A DNA stretch of 33,355 nt. Source: Ferrovibrio sp. (GTDB taxonomy: Bacteria > Pseudomonadota > Alphaproteobacteria > Ferrovibrionales > Ferrovibrionaceae). Numbering within the stretch: position 1 is the stretch's first letter; every line of letters starts with the position of its first letter. Both the position numbers and the translations under genes were made by a program. Positions 16,250-24,574 of the stretch are shown here, piece by piece. The notes under the pieces were generated by a model. The model saw nothing but the letters and a program-made list of their open reading frames with translations. It had not been told where the DNA came from and ran no database searches. The DNA lies in assembly GCF_002796975.1 (NCBI RefSeq), contig NZ_PEKV01000013.1:163874-197228 (forward strand), read 5' to 3'.

Positions 16250-16990
16250 ATGACCAAGGACAACAATGGCGTGGTGCTTCTGACCGGTGCGGCCGGCGGG
16301 CTGGGCCGCGCCATCGCGCGCGCCGTTGTCGCCTCGGGCCGGCGCGTCATCCTGGTCGACCGCAATGCCGATGCGCTGACGGAGTTCGCCACTCAACTGG
16401 GCAAAGCGGCACATCCCGTGCAGCTCGACATCACCGACCATGCCAAGGTCGACCGGATTCTCGACGGCTTGCCGGCGGAGTTCAGCCGCGTCGATGTGCT
16501 GATCAACAACGCCGGCCATGACATCGGCGGGCGGACGCGTTTCGATCAGGGATCGAGCGATGACTGGAGCGGCATCATCCAGACCAACCTGATCGGCACG
16601 ATGCGTATTACCAGTGCGGTTCTGCCGGTGATGGTGGGACGCAATCGGGGTCATGTGGTCAACGTCAGTTCGATCAATGCCGTACGCATCGTGCCCGACA
16701 TGGCGGCATATTCCGCCAGCAAGGCCGGCATCCGCATGTTCACCGAGACCATCCGCGGCGAGCTGGCTGAAACCGCAATCCGCATCACCGAAATCCTCCC
16801 CGGTTTGACCCGCACCGGCATCATCGTTACCCGCTATCGCGGCGACCGTCAGAAGGAACAGGCCTACTTCGAGCAGTTCAAAATGGCGCTCGAGCCCGAT
16901 GACGTCGCACGCGTAATCCTCTTCGCACTCGACCAGCCTCCGCATGTTCAGATCGCCGAGATCATGGTCCTTCCGGTCAACCGCTTCTGA
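16250..16990 (+). CDS. Short-chain dehydrogenase/reductase (SDR)
   Basis: The product is 246 residues. The cofactor motif TGAAGGLG is at 12-19, NNAG at 86-89, the catalytic Ser at about 140 in NVSSINA and Tyr154-x-x-x-Lys158 in YSASK. I start at ATG 16250, which has GAGGTG upstream, rather than at the in-frame start at 16220 inside a palindrome. It is divergent from lysR and ends 6 bases before the converging amidohydrolase gene, so it links the two pathway blocks. The C-terminal region PGLTRTGIIVTRYRGD suggests activity on small polar substrates, without proof. Confidence 0.92.
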   Translation: MTKDNNGVVLLTGAAGGLGRAIARAVVASGRRVILVDRNADALTEFATQLGKAAHPVQLDITDHAKVDRILDGLPAEFSRVDVLINNAGHDIGGRTRFDQGSSDDWSGIIQTNLIGTMRITSAVLPVMVGRNRGHVVNVSSINAVRIVPDMAAYSASKAGIRMFTETIRGELAETAIRITEILPGLTRTGIIVTRYRGDRQKEQAYFEQFKMALEPDDVARVILFALDQPPHVQIAEIMVLPVNRF

Positions 16991-16996
16991 CGCTGC

Positions 16997-17866
16997 TTAC
17001 CACCAGACCGTGGTGGGCATCGAGGCATCCAGCCAGGCGGCCAGCGACCGCCCCATCACCATTTCCATATCGCGCGTGCCGAGGAACGACACGGCATCGC
17101 GGAACAGGTCGATGGAGTGCAGATATGACGTCACCCGCGTGATGTCGCTACCCCAGAAAATCCGCTCGCTGCCATAGGCGCCGAGCAGTTCCTTCATCCG
17201 CTCCTTCAGCCGGTCGGCGGGAAACTTGGATGGGGTGATGGTGGACAGCGCACTGGCTTTGGCCGAGACATTCATGTAGCGCGCCAGCGAGATGACGTCG
17301 CTGATCGAGCCGTCGATCTCGCCGGGCTGCACATCGGCCGACATGCCGAGATGGTCGATCACCATACGCAGATCGGGATGCCGTTCGGCGACGGCGGCGA
17401 GCCGGCGCACCTGGCCCGGCGCATGGATATAGAGCGGGATGCCGGCATTCTCGGCCTCGGGCCAGAACCAGTCGGCCGTGCCGTCGGCCAGCCACTGGGC
17501 AGAATCGCCGACGGCATGCCGGAATACCGCCCGCAATCCAACCAGACCCTTCACTTCGCGCCAGCCGCGCAGCAAGGTGCGCGTCGCCTCGACATCGCGC
17601 ATGTCGAAAAGCCCGACGACGCTCAGCCGTTTCGGATGCGCCTGCGCCGCCGCCAGGGCGTAGTCGTTGCGGGTGCCATCGACGGCCGAGGTCGGCACCA
17701 CGATGGCATGATCGACGCCGGCAGCATCCATCTCGTCGAGCAGTCGCCCGACGCCGAACTCGGCATAGCCATGGAAGGTCTCCGCCGTGCTGCGCCATGG
17801 GCGCTCTGGCGTGTTCCTCGGCACCAGATGTACCTGCGAGTCGATCACCAGGCGGACCTTGCTCAT
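16997..17866 (-). CDS. Amidohydrolase (amidohydrolase_2 family)
   Basis: This 289-residue TIM-barrel protein starts MSKVRLVIDSQVHLVPRNTP. ERPW follows, as in a known subgroup of the family. Metal and catalytic residues appear in IDSQVH (His13), LYIHAPGQ, VIDHLGMS and the final FWGSD. The first His of the usual His-x-His is Gln11. Relatives hydrolyse lactones or decarboxylate aromatic acids (LigI, ACMSD). The start at 17866 has AAGGATA; the ORF extends further upstream, but that part overlaps the MmgE/PrpD gene. It is the last gene of the ten-gene LacI-linked operon. Confidence 0.9.
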   Translation of the reverse strand: MSKVRLVIDSQVHLVPRNTPERPWRSTAETFHGYAEFGVGRLLDEMDAAGVDHAIVVPTSAVDGTRNDYALAAAQAHPKRLSVVGLFDMRDVEATRTLLRGWREVKGLVGLRAVFRHAVGDSAQWLADGTADWFWPEAENAGIPLYIHAPGQVRRLAAVAERHPDLRMVIDHLGMSADVQPGEIDGSISDVISLARYMNVSAKASALSTITPSKFPADRLKERMKELLGAYGSERIFWGSDITRVTSYLHSIDLFRDAVSFLGTRDMEMVMGRSLAAWLDASMPTTVWW

Positions 17867-17871
17867 GGTGC

Positions 17872-19326
17872 TTATCCTTCCGGGATCAGCTTCCGGAGAA
17901 GGGCATGGACATCGGGCACGGACTGCAGGTTGCGCAGCGCGTCGAAGACCTCTTTCGCCACTTTCGGATTGACCCCGCCGAAGATGGCGCAATCGACGAA
18001 TTTCTGGCCGAGGCCATCCCAGGTGAGCGGGAATTCCACCGAGCCTTCCGGCGAGAACACCTTCTCCACCAGCTTTGTGCCGTCCGTGGTGGTGATATGC
18101 ACCTCGATGAAGCCGCCGGTCGCCGGGCTGCTGCGCAGGCCCTGCGGATCGTCCGGCCGGCACCATTCCTCTTCCGTCACCTCGATACGCTTCAGCAGAT
18201 CCTTGATACCGGGGCGCAGCACCGCACCGTCGGAGAAGCTGTTGAGGCCGACATCGCGGTCCTGCACGGCGCAGGCGACCAGGTATTCGACCGAGAACTT
18301 GCCCTCGAGGCCGGTGCGTGGCGGATGCTTGACCAGATACATCAGCGCACCGACCGGCGTATAGCCGCGCACCGACTTGATCTGCTCGGGCTTGAGGTCA
18401 TGCTTGTTGCACAGGTTCAGTGTCGCCTGGATCGCGCGATGCGTGGTGTAGCAGGCGGGGAAGCGCTTCAGCGCCACGCCGGGATCGACGATGGCATGCG
18501 TGCCGCCGAGCTTCTCGAACTGCGACATGTCCTTCTCGCCCAGGCCATACATGTCGAGCACGCTGCGCGGACCATCGAAGACATTCGACGACGCCGTGTA
18601 GCCCACTTCGGACAGATCGCAGGCCATCACGCCGGCGCGGGCGGCGAGACCGCTATGCAGCGGCTTGGTCGCGGTGCCGAAATTGCGCTGGATGCCGCTG
18701 ATCATCGAGGCAGTCATGCCAAGTGCAATCGCGGTCTTCTCGCGGTCATAGCCGCGGGCATGGGCCACGGCCGCGGTGGCGGCGAAGGCGCCTGCCGTGC
18801 TGGTGGTGTGCCAGCCATGCTTGTAATGCTTCAGGCCGAGCGCACGCGCCATCTTGACATGCACGTCGAAGCCCAGCGTGAAGGCTTGGAGCAGCTTGCG
18901 GCCGGTAAGCGGCGTCTTGTTGGCCGGCAGGGCCGGATCGCAGGCCGCCAGCAATGCAGTAAGCACAACGCCGCTGGGATGCCCCGCGCCCAGCACCGTA
19001 TCGTCGTAGTCGAGGGAATGGGCCAGCGCGCCGTTGATGCACGCCGCCACTTCGGCGGAAACGCCGACGCCCTTCACCGGAGTCCAGGCGCCTTTCTGTG
19101 CGCCCAGGGTCTGCTTCCGGGCATACTCGGTCATCCCCTGACCGACCTCGCTGCCGAGGCCGGCCAGGATGACGCCAACGGTGTCCACAATCGGTCTGAC
19201 GGCCGCTTCCAGTACACTGCTGCCCATCGACTCATAGGTCGAGTCGGTGACGTAACTCACCAGCAGATCGGTCGCTGAACTCGGGGCATCGGTCTGGACT
19301 TTGTCCAGCATATCGACAGTAGACAT
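17872..19326 (-). CDS. MmgE/PrpD family protein, second copy
   Basis: The 484-residue product has the core AHSLDYDDTVLGAGHPSG (Asp106-Tyr-Asp-Asp109, His116), GWHTTSTAGAFAATAAVAHA and CYTTHRAIQA. It is clearly of the same family as the protein at 10762-12087 but longer and divergent. I start at the second ATG (19326, MSTVDMLDKV), since GAGGGT is 6-7 bases before it and only one base before the first ATG at 19332. Five bases separate its stop from the amidohydrolase start, so the two are probably translated together. Substrate unknown; a dehydratase or decarboxylase of a hydroxylated di- or tricarboxylate is likely. Confidence 0.92.
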   Translation of the reverse strand: MSTVDMLDKVQTDAPSSATDLLVSYVTDSTYESMGSSVLEAAVRPIVDTVGVILAGLGSEVGQGMTEYARKQTLGAQKGAWTPVKGVGVSAEVAACINGALAHSLDYDDTVLGAGHPSGVVLTALLAACDPALPANKTPLTGRKLLQAFTLGFDVHVKMARALGLKHYKHGWHTTSTAGAFAATAAVAHARGYDREKTAIALGMTASMISGIQRNFGTATKPLHSGLAARAGVMACDLSEVGYTASSNVFDGPRSVLDMYGLGEKDMSQFEKLGGTHAIVDPGVALKRFPACYTTHRAIQATLNLCNKHDLKPEQIKSVRGYTPVGALMYLVKHPPRTGLEGKFSVEYLVACAVQDRDVGLNSFSDGAVLRPGIKDLLKRIEVTEEEWCRPDDPQGLRSSPATGGFIEVHITTTDGTKLVEKVFSPEGSVEFPLTWDGLGQKFVDCAIFGGVNPKVAKEVFDALRNLQSVPDVHALLRKLIPEG

Positions 19327-19364
19327 CTTCATACCCTCTGGGTTGGCTTAATTTTGATCGCGCC

Positions 19365-20429
19365 TTAGTTGGCTGCTTTTGCTTCGGCGATGATCTTCGC
19401 CTTGTCGAACTTGTTGGCGCTTTCGATCAGCGACAGGTCGACAATCTTCGAGACATCGACCTCATTCGCGAGCAGTCCGTTCTTGTGATAGAAGGACGCC
19501 GTCTTCTGCAGCTCCTGCATGGAGACGTGACCGATCAGCTTCGTGCTGTCGGTCATCACCTGCTCCTCGGCGCGCGAGGCCAGGATGGCGATGGACGAGT
19601 CGCGGGTCGCCGGATTGTTCTGCTCGGGAAACTGCTTCAGATGCAGCGCGAGGCCAGCGACCGGATTGGCATTGCCGTAGACCGACGCCTGGAAAGCGCC
19701 GCGCAACATGCCGGCCACGACCTGCGGCTTTTCCTTCAGATCGGCACGACGCACCAGCCAGCCGTAGTTGCCCTGCAGCAGGGTCACTTCCGAGGGCAGC
19801 CAGCGCATCTTCTTGCCCAGCAGGTGGCCGACGATATCGACCACGCCGTTATAGGTGGCATAGCCAACCACGCGGTTGGTCTGCAGCGCATTGGCCGCCG
19901 TGGCACCGAGGCCGACATTGATCCACTGCACATCGGTATCGGCATTGAGGCCGCCGCCATTCACGGTCGCCTTGCCGAACAGGTAGGAGGCGGATGACAG
20001 GCTCTGCACGCCGATCGCCTTACCCTTCAGTTCGGCGACGGTCTTGATCGGGCTGTCGTCGGGCACGGCGACGCCCCAACTGTAGCGATATGAGGCCGCG
20101 ACGATCACGAGCGTCGGATCCTTGGCTGCGGCGACAAGCAGCGAGGTCATGCCGGCCGAGGTGGCGAAGGCATGGCCGCTGGACACCGCCAGGGCGCATT
20201 CCGAGCCGCTCTGCGACGGCTGGATACGTATATTCACGCCATTGGCCTTGTAGTAGCCGGCCTGGATCGGGATCGAGGTGGTGGTTGCCGACGATGCGCT
20301 CATCGAGGGATCGCCGAAGCAGATCACTGCATTGGCTTCCTGCGCGCGCAGTTCGGGCGAGAAGAACATCCCCGCCAGAAGCGTGGTGAGAACGCATACG
20401 CTTTTATGCATATTGGTCACTCTTGCCAT
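19365..20429 (-). CDS. ABC transporter substrate-binding protein (NitT/TauT/ThiY-like)
   Basis: The 354-residue product has a signal peptide (KSVCVLTTLLAGMFF, cleavage near LRAQEA, residues 28-30). Its fold markers are those of NMT1/ThiY-type proteins: QAGYYKANGVNIRIQPS near the start and the TVAELKGKAIGVQSLSSASY block, with the substrate loop between. The ribosome-binding site AGGAGG is 8 bases before the ATG. It delivers a small ligand to the permease and ATPase encoded just upstream. This family carries nitrate, sulfonates, taurine, pyrimidines and aromatic acids, so the ligand cannot be named. Confidence 0.9.
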   Translation of the reverse strand: MARVTNMHKSVCVLTTLLAGMFFSPELRAQEANAVICFGDPSMSASSATTTSIPIQAGYYKANGVNIRIQPSQSGSECALAVSSGHAFATSAGMTSLLVAAAKDPTLVIVAASYRYSWGVAVPDDSPIKTVAELKGKAIGVQSLSSASYLFGKATVNGGGLNADTDVQWINVGLGATAANALQTNRVVGYATYNGVVDIVGHLLGKKMRWLPSEVTLLQGNYGWLVRRADLKEKPQVVAGMLRGAFQASVYGNANPVAGLALHLKQFPEQNNPATRDSSIAILASRAEEQVMTDSTKLIGHVSMQELQKTASFYHKNGLLANEVDVSKIVDLSLIESANKFDKAKIIAEAKAAN

Positions 20430-20453
20430 GACTGTTTCCTCCTTCGGTTTTTG

Positions 20454-21302
20454 TTATCTGCTAAATTTTGTGGCCCGCTCGGCGAGGCGGATCAGGACGA
20501 ACATCGAGACGCCGATCAGCGCCAGCAGGGTCAGTACGCCGAATACGCCTGCCGTGTCGCCGAGGAACGATTTCTGCGAAATCAGGTAGCCGAGCCCCGC
20601 ATCAGTGCCCACCAGCTCGCCGACGATCACGCCGAGCAGCGCATTCACCGCCGCGACATTCAAAGCCGGAAAGATGTAGGACAGTGCGTTGGGGATGCGG
20701 AGATAGCGCAACTGGTGATACCAGCGGGCGCGCACCGACTTGAACAGATCGACTTCATCGCGGTCGACTTCCAGCAGGCCGGCAAGCGTGCTGGTGAAGA
20801 TCGGGAAGAAGGCGAGCAGACCGCCGATGGCGACCTTGGGCGCCAGCCCGTAGCCGAGCCAGACGACCAGCAACGGCGCCACCGCCACTTTCGGGAAAGA
20901 CTGGATGGCGATGATGTAGGGATACAGCGTCTCGCGGGCCAGCGCGCTGAAGGCGAAACACGAGCCGACGACAATCGCCGCCAAGAAGCCGACCGCAAAG
21001 GCGAGCACGGTGGCCTGGATCGTGGCAGCGATATGCCGCCACCAGACGCCATCGACGAGGCCGGACCATAACGCGGTCACGACATCGAGCGGCCGCGGGA
21101 TGACCAGCGGCGAAACCACCTTGGCGTCGTAGACGAACTGCCAGACCGCGATGACCACGATCGGCAGGACGATGGCCAGAACGACCGCCAGCCAGCGCGG
21201 ATGGCCGCGCTCCATGGCGTCGTCCTTCGTTACTGCTGCGGTGGCCTTGTCGGCAGCGGAATGGACTGCAGGCTGCATGAGTTCGGGTTTCGGGCTCAGC
21301 AT
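20454..21302 (-). CDS. ABC transporter permease (NitT/TauT family)
   Basis: The 282-residue inner-membrane protein has about six hydrophobic segments: WLAVVLAIVLPIVVIAVWQF, AFAVGFLAAIVVGSCFAFS and others. The loop before the last segments, AVNALLGVIVGELVGTDAGLG, is the EAA-type contact to the ATPase. The start is ATG 21302, which overlaps the ATPase stop (TGATG), giving translational coupling. A longer ORF reaching 21521 lies wholly in the ATPase gene and is not the start. Confidence 0.93.
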   Translation of the reverse strand: MLSPKPELMQPAVHSAADKATAAVTKDDAMERGHPRWLAVVLAIVLPIVVIAVWQFVYDAKVVSPLVIPRPLDVVTALWSGLVDGVWWRHIAATIQATVLAFAVGFLAAIVVGSCFAFSALARETLYPYIIAIQSFPKVAVAPLLVVWLGYGLAPKVAIGGLLAFFPIFTSTLAGLLEVDRDEVDLFKSVRARWYHQLRYLRIPNALSYIFPALNVAAVNALLGVIVGELVGTDAGLGYLISQKSFLGDTAGVFGVLTLLALIGVSMFVLIRLAERATKFSR

Positions 21303-22066
21303 CAGTGCGTGCCCCCCATGACTTCGCGGACTTTCGCCACGAGTTGATAGAATTCCGGCGCTGTACGGATGTTTTCCGGGCGCGGACGCGGCAGGTCGAC
21401 ATCCATCACTGTGATGATGCGGCCCGGGCGAGCACCCATGATGACGATGCGGTCCGACAGGAACACCGCCTCGGCAACGCTGTGGGTCACGAAGATCACG
21501 GTTTTCCGCTCTTCCTCCCACAGGCGCAGCACCATGTCGTTCAATGCTTCGCGGGTGAATTCGTCCAGCGCGCCGAACGGTTCGTCCATCAGCAGCAGTT
21601 CCGGCCGCGACATCAAGGCACGTACGATGGCGGCGCGCTGCTGCATGCCGCCGGACAGCTCATCAGGATAAGCGTTGGTGAAGGCACCGAGGCCGACCAG
21701 GTCGAGCAGCGAACGCGCCAGCGCAATATTCTCCGGGTTGCGGCCGCCATGAATGTCGGCATGCAGCAGCACGTTGTCGAGAATCGTGCGCCAGCGCAGC
21801 AGCGTCGCCTTCTGGAACACCAGGCTGGCAAAATCGCTCGGCCCCGACACGGAATCGGCACCAATCCTGATCGCGCCCGCACTCGGCCGCGTCAGACCGG
21901 CAATAATCTTGAGCAGCGTCGACTTGCCGCAACCGCTGGGACCCAGCAGCGATACAAACTCGCCTGCGCCGATATGCAGATTCATACCGGACAGCGCGGG
22001 CACGGCCTGGCCCTGACGGCCTACATATGTCTTGTCGACACCGGATATTGTTATTGCTCGATCCAT
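21302..22066 (-). CDS. ABC transporter ATP-binding protein (NitT/TauT family)
   Basis: The 254-residue ATPase has all motifs: Walker A GPSGCGKST at 42-50, a Q-loop glutamine in LVFQKATLL, signature LSGGMQQR at 137-144, Walker B with D-loop LLLMDEPFGALD ending at 168, and the switch His195. It drives import with the permease (20454-21302) and binding protein (19365-20429). The ribosome-binding site AGGGG is modest. A gap of 85 bases separates it from the crotonase gene, the widest gap in this operon. Confidence 0.96.
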   Translation of the reverse strand: MDRAITISGVDKTYVGRQGQAVPALSGMNLHIGAGEFVSLLGPSGCGKSTLLKIIAGLTRPSAGAIRIGADSVSGPSDFASLVFQKATLLRWRTILDNVLLHADIHGGRNPENIALARSLLDLVGLGAFTNAYPDELSGGMQQRAAIVRALMSRPELLLMDEPFGALDEFTREALNDMVLRLWEEERKTVIFVTHSVAEAVFLSDRIVIMGARPGRIITVMDVDLPRPRPENIRTAPEFYQLVAKVREVMGGTH

Positions 22067-22143
22067 CTACACCCCTAGACTTCCAGTTTGCGTTTTTGGA
22101 TGGGTTCCTCGTTCTGTCCTTGGCTTCGCCCTATGGTGGAAGT

Positions 22144-22160
22144 ACAGCCGTTCAGGCTGT
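22144..22160 (-). other. Hairpin overlapping the crotonase stop codon
   Basis: ACAGCC (22144-22149) and GGCTGT (22155-22160) form a 6-base stem spanning the crotonase stop codon at 22152-22154. There is no T-run, so it is at most an mRNA processing or partial-termination signal between the enzyme and transporter parts of the operon. Confidence 0.3.
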
Positions 22161-22889
22161 GCTTTTGGGAGTATCGGCCAGCGTGCGCTGGGCCACGATC
22201 AGCGAGGTGATCTGGTTGGCGTAGTCGATGCCATCCGACCATCCCTTCTCGGTCAGCTCGCGATACGCGCGCTTGGCGAAGCCGAGCGTGATATTGTTCC
22301 ACTTTCCAATTCCTGCCGCCAGTTCGTTGGCGCGCGCCATCAGCTTTTCAGCCGGTACAACCTCGTTGACGATACCCCACCGATGTGCGGTTGCAGGGTC
22401 GATACGCTTCGCGGTGAAAATCATTTCTGCCGAATGTTTCGGCTTGATGCGCGCCATCGTCGTCGGACCGGCAAGACCGGGGAAAACACCGAAGCTCAAT
22501 TCCGGCATGCCGAAAGATGCAGCTTCAGACGCGATGGCAAGTTCGCAGTTGTTGACCAGCGTGAGACCGCCGCCGAGCGCAAAGCCATTCACCGCTGCGA
22601 TGAAGACGGCGGGATGCTTGCGGATCACGTCGTTGACCTCGACCCAATACTGGCCGCGATGCGCGCCCAGGCTGGTCGACCAGGTGCGCACGCGCTCCTT
22701 CAGATCGACGCCGGCGCAGAAAGCAGGACCAGCACCGGTGACGACGATGACGGGCACATCTTCCAACGTTCCCAACGTGCGGATGATTTCATCCGCCAGT
22801 TCGATATTCACGGCGTTGCGCTTGTCGGGGCGATTCAGCGTCATCACCACATGCGTGTCATGCCGTTCGACTAAAACCAGTTCGCTCAT
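22152..22889 (-). CDS. Enoyl-CoA hydratase/isomerase (crotonase) family protein
   Basis: The 245-residue product has the crotonase fold. The oxyanion-hole residues are in AFCAGVDL (about 58-63) and NGFALGGG (Gly107). By alignment to rat hydratase, whose two catalytic glutamates are 20 residues apart, the second is present (Glu130 in GMPELSFG) and the first is Thr110 in GGGLTLVN. Single-glutamate crotonases include isomerases and the hydroxycinnamoyl-CoA hydratase-lyase, which has a similar VDLKE/MDLKE segment. It could be a hydratase, a hydratase-lyase or an isomerase of the CoA-bound substrate. Confidence 0.93.
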   Translation of the reverse strand: MSELVLVERHDTHVVMTLNRPDKRNAVNIELADEIIRTLGTLEDVPVIVVTGAGPAFCAGVDLKERVRTWSTSLGAHRGQYWVEVNDVIRKHPAVFIAAVNGFALGGGLTLVNNCELAIASEAASFGMPELSFGVFPGLAGPTTMARIKPKHSAEMIFTAKRIDPATAHRWGIVNEVVPAEKLMARANELAAGIGKWNNITLGFAKRAYRELTEKGWSDGIDYANQITSLIVAQRTLADTPKSTA

Positions 22890-22956
22890 CTTTTTTGCCT
22901 TTGTCGTGTGATCGGTTTTGCGTGTCAGGGATCTGGGGAGACTTTCTCGCCCGCGG

Positions 22957-23343
22957 TCAGGCCGGGCCAGATGGCATCTGGAAGTAGGGCATCGGCTTGC
23001 CGCCGCGTCCTTTCTTGATGACCATGCTGACCGGCGTTCCGCATTTGACGACGGGAACCTTGACGTCGGTCAGGGAGCTGATCATCAGCGGCCCTTCTTC
23101 CAGTTTGATCATCGCGACGAGATACGGCACCTCATCGGCGTAATCCTTGAAATATGGCTTGTGGACTTTGATCCAGGACCAGACCTGGCCCCGACCCGAC
23201 GGCTTCTGCCAGGAGAGGTCTTCGCCCAGGCAATGCTGGCAGCGCGTCATGGCGGGGAACTGCCACTTGCTGCACTGATTGCACCGGCGGATTTTGAATT
23301 CGCCCTGTTCCAGGTTGGCCCAGTATTCCTCGTGAAGATTCAT
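22957..23343 (-). CDS. OB-fold/zinc-ribbon (DUF35) protein, partner of the thiolase-like protein
   Basis: This 128-residue protein has a rubredoxin-like zinc ribbon (Cys21-x2-Cys24 ... Cys35-x2-Cys38 in IRRCNQCSKWQFPAMTRCQHC) and then an OB-fold domain (GRGQVWSWIKVH through PVSMVIKKG). The start is ATG 23343, MNLHEEYWANLE. A longer ORF to 23511 lacks homology character and overlaps the thiolase gene. In steroid side-chain degradation the DUF35 domain of ChsH2 binds the thiolase-like Ltp2 to make an active aldolase. The same pair is encoded here in the same order. Confidence 0.92.
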   Translation of the reverse strand: MNLHEEYWANLEQGEFKIRRCNQCSKWQFPAMTRCQHCLGEDLSWQKPSGRGQVWSWIKVHKPYFKDYADEVPYLVAMIKLEEGPLMISSLTDVKVPVVKCGTPVSMVIKKGRGGKPMPYFQMPSGPA

Positions 23344-23386
23344 AACGCGCTCCGCTTCTCTGCTTTCGTGTGGCGCCGGCATCGCA

Positions 23387-24538
23387 TCAGGCAATGCGAC
23401 GCAAGATGTGCGAACTCGAAACCGGCGCGGCACAGATGTACTGCGCGATCTCGGCATCCTTGACCTGCCGGGCCCCGCATTCGCCGCGCAGCTGGCGCAC
23501 GGCTTCGACATGCATCGCCCACCCCTGCATGTAGCTTTCCGAGGTATGGCCGCCGCTGGTATTCACCGGCAGCTCGCCGCCCAGGCCGATGCGACCGTCG
23601 CGCACCCAGCGATGCGCCTCGCCGCGGTTGCAGAAGCCGAAGCCTTCCAGCGAGAACAGGATGGTTGGCGTAAAGTTGTCGTAGATCTGCGCGACATCGA
23701 TGTCGCGCGGCTTGGTGCCGGCCTGCTGGTAGACGCGGTCGGCGACACTTTTGCAGGACTCGTAATAGTAGTCGTCGCTGGTGTAGAAGTTGGTCAGGTC
23801 ACCGCAGGCCGCCGTGCCGCTGAAGGCGATGACCGGCTTGCCCAGCTTTTTCGCCCGCTCCACCGAGGTCAGGATCAGAGCGACGCCGCCGTCATTGATC
23901 AGGCAGTAATCGTAAAGCCGCAGCGGTTCGGCGACGAAGCGCGATTCCATGTAGATGCTGGCGTCGAGATCGTCATGCATCACCGCATTGGGATTCAGCT
24001 TGGCATGGTTGCGGTTGTTGATCGAGACCGCCGCCAGGCCGTCGTCAGGCACATTGTTGAGCTGGCGATAGCGCTCGTACATCAGTCCCACATAGGCGCC
24101 GGCCGAGGTCATGCCATAGGCGGCATCGTATTGCCCGGTCGGGGTGGTCGGTTCGCCGCCGCCGTATTGCGCGCCGACCGAGCGGCCGTTGTTGCCATAG
24201 ACCAGCGCGACGGTTTCGCAATGACCGGTGGCGATCGCGTTGATCGCCGCCTGCACGGCCAGCGCACTCATGCGCCCGGCCTGCTCGAAGCCGTAGCTCA
24301 GCTTGGGGCGCCGCATGCCCAGGATGTCGGCCATATGCTGGTAGGACGGCACGCGCGCCGTCAGCAGGCCGTCGATTTCGGCGCGGTCGATGCCGGCATC
24401 GGCCACCGCGACCTTGAAGGCCTCGGCCGCCAGATCGTAATCGGAACGGAACTTGTCGCGCGTCTTGTACAGGTCACCGAAGCTCGTTGTGCCCACACCG
24501 ATAACCGCAACTTTGTCTCTTGCTGTCCACGAAGTCAT
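23387..24538 (-). CDS. Thiolase-like protein, candidate Ltp2-type acyl-CoA retro-aldolase
   Basis: The 383-residue product has the thiolase fold (KVAVIGVGTTSFG; DYCLINDGGVALILTS; VNTSGGHTSESYMQG). The thiolase nucleophile is missing: the expected Cys-Ala-Ser-Gly block reads FEQAGRMSALAVQAA (about 84-98). Tyr286 in IYDNFTP and Tyr336 in GGHTSESYMQG lie in the two blocks where Ltp2-type aldolases carry their active-site tyrosines. With the DUF35 partner next door, retro-aldol cleavage of a 3-hydroxyacyl-CoA is more likely than thiolysis. GGAGAGAAGG precedes ATG 24538. Confidence 0.88.
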   Translation of the reverse strand: MTSWTARDKVAVIGVGTTSFGDLYKTRDKFRSDYDLAAEAFKVAVADAGIDRAEIDGLLTARVPSYQHMADILGMRRPKLSYGFEQAGRMSALAVQAAINAIATGHCETVALVYGNNGRSVGAQYGGGEPTTPTGQYDAAYGMTSAGAYVGLMYERYRQLNNVPDDGLAAVSINNRNHAKLNPNAVMHDDLDASIYMESRFVAEPLRLYDYCLINDGGVALILTSVERAKKLGKPVIAFSGTAACGDLTNFYTSDDYYYESCKSVADRVYQQAGTKPRDIDVAQIYDNFTPTILFSLEGFGFCNRGEAHRWVRDGRIGLGGELPVNTSGGHTSESYMQGWAMHVEAVRQLRGECGARQVKDAEIAQYICAAPVSSSHILRRIA

Positions 24539-24574
24539 CTTTGCCTTCTCTCCATCACGTCAGGTACGCGGTGT

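Noticed and set aside
17797..19278. 493-codon open frame on the plus strand
   Set aside because: It is antisense to the MmgE/PrpD and amidohydrolase genes; long antisense frames are expected in GC-rich coding DNA and the translation is Arg/His/Gly-rich with no domain.
20454..21521. Longer start for the ABC permease
   Set aside because: The extra 73 codons lie in the ATPase gene; the TGATG overlap at 21302 gives a normal start.
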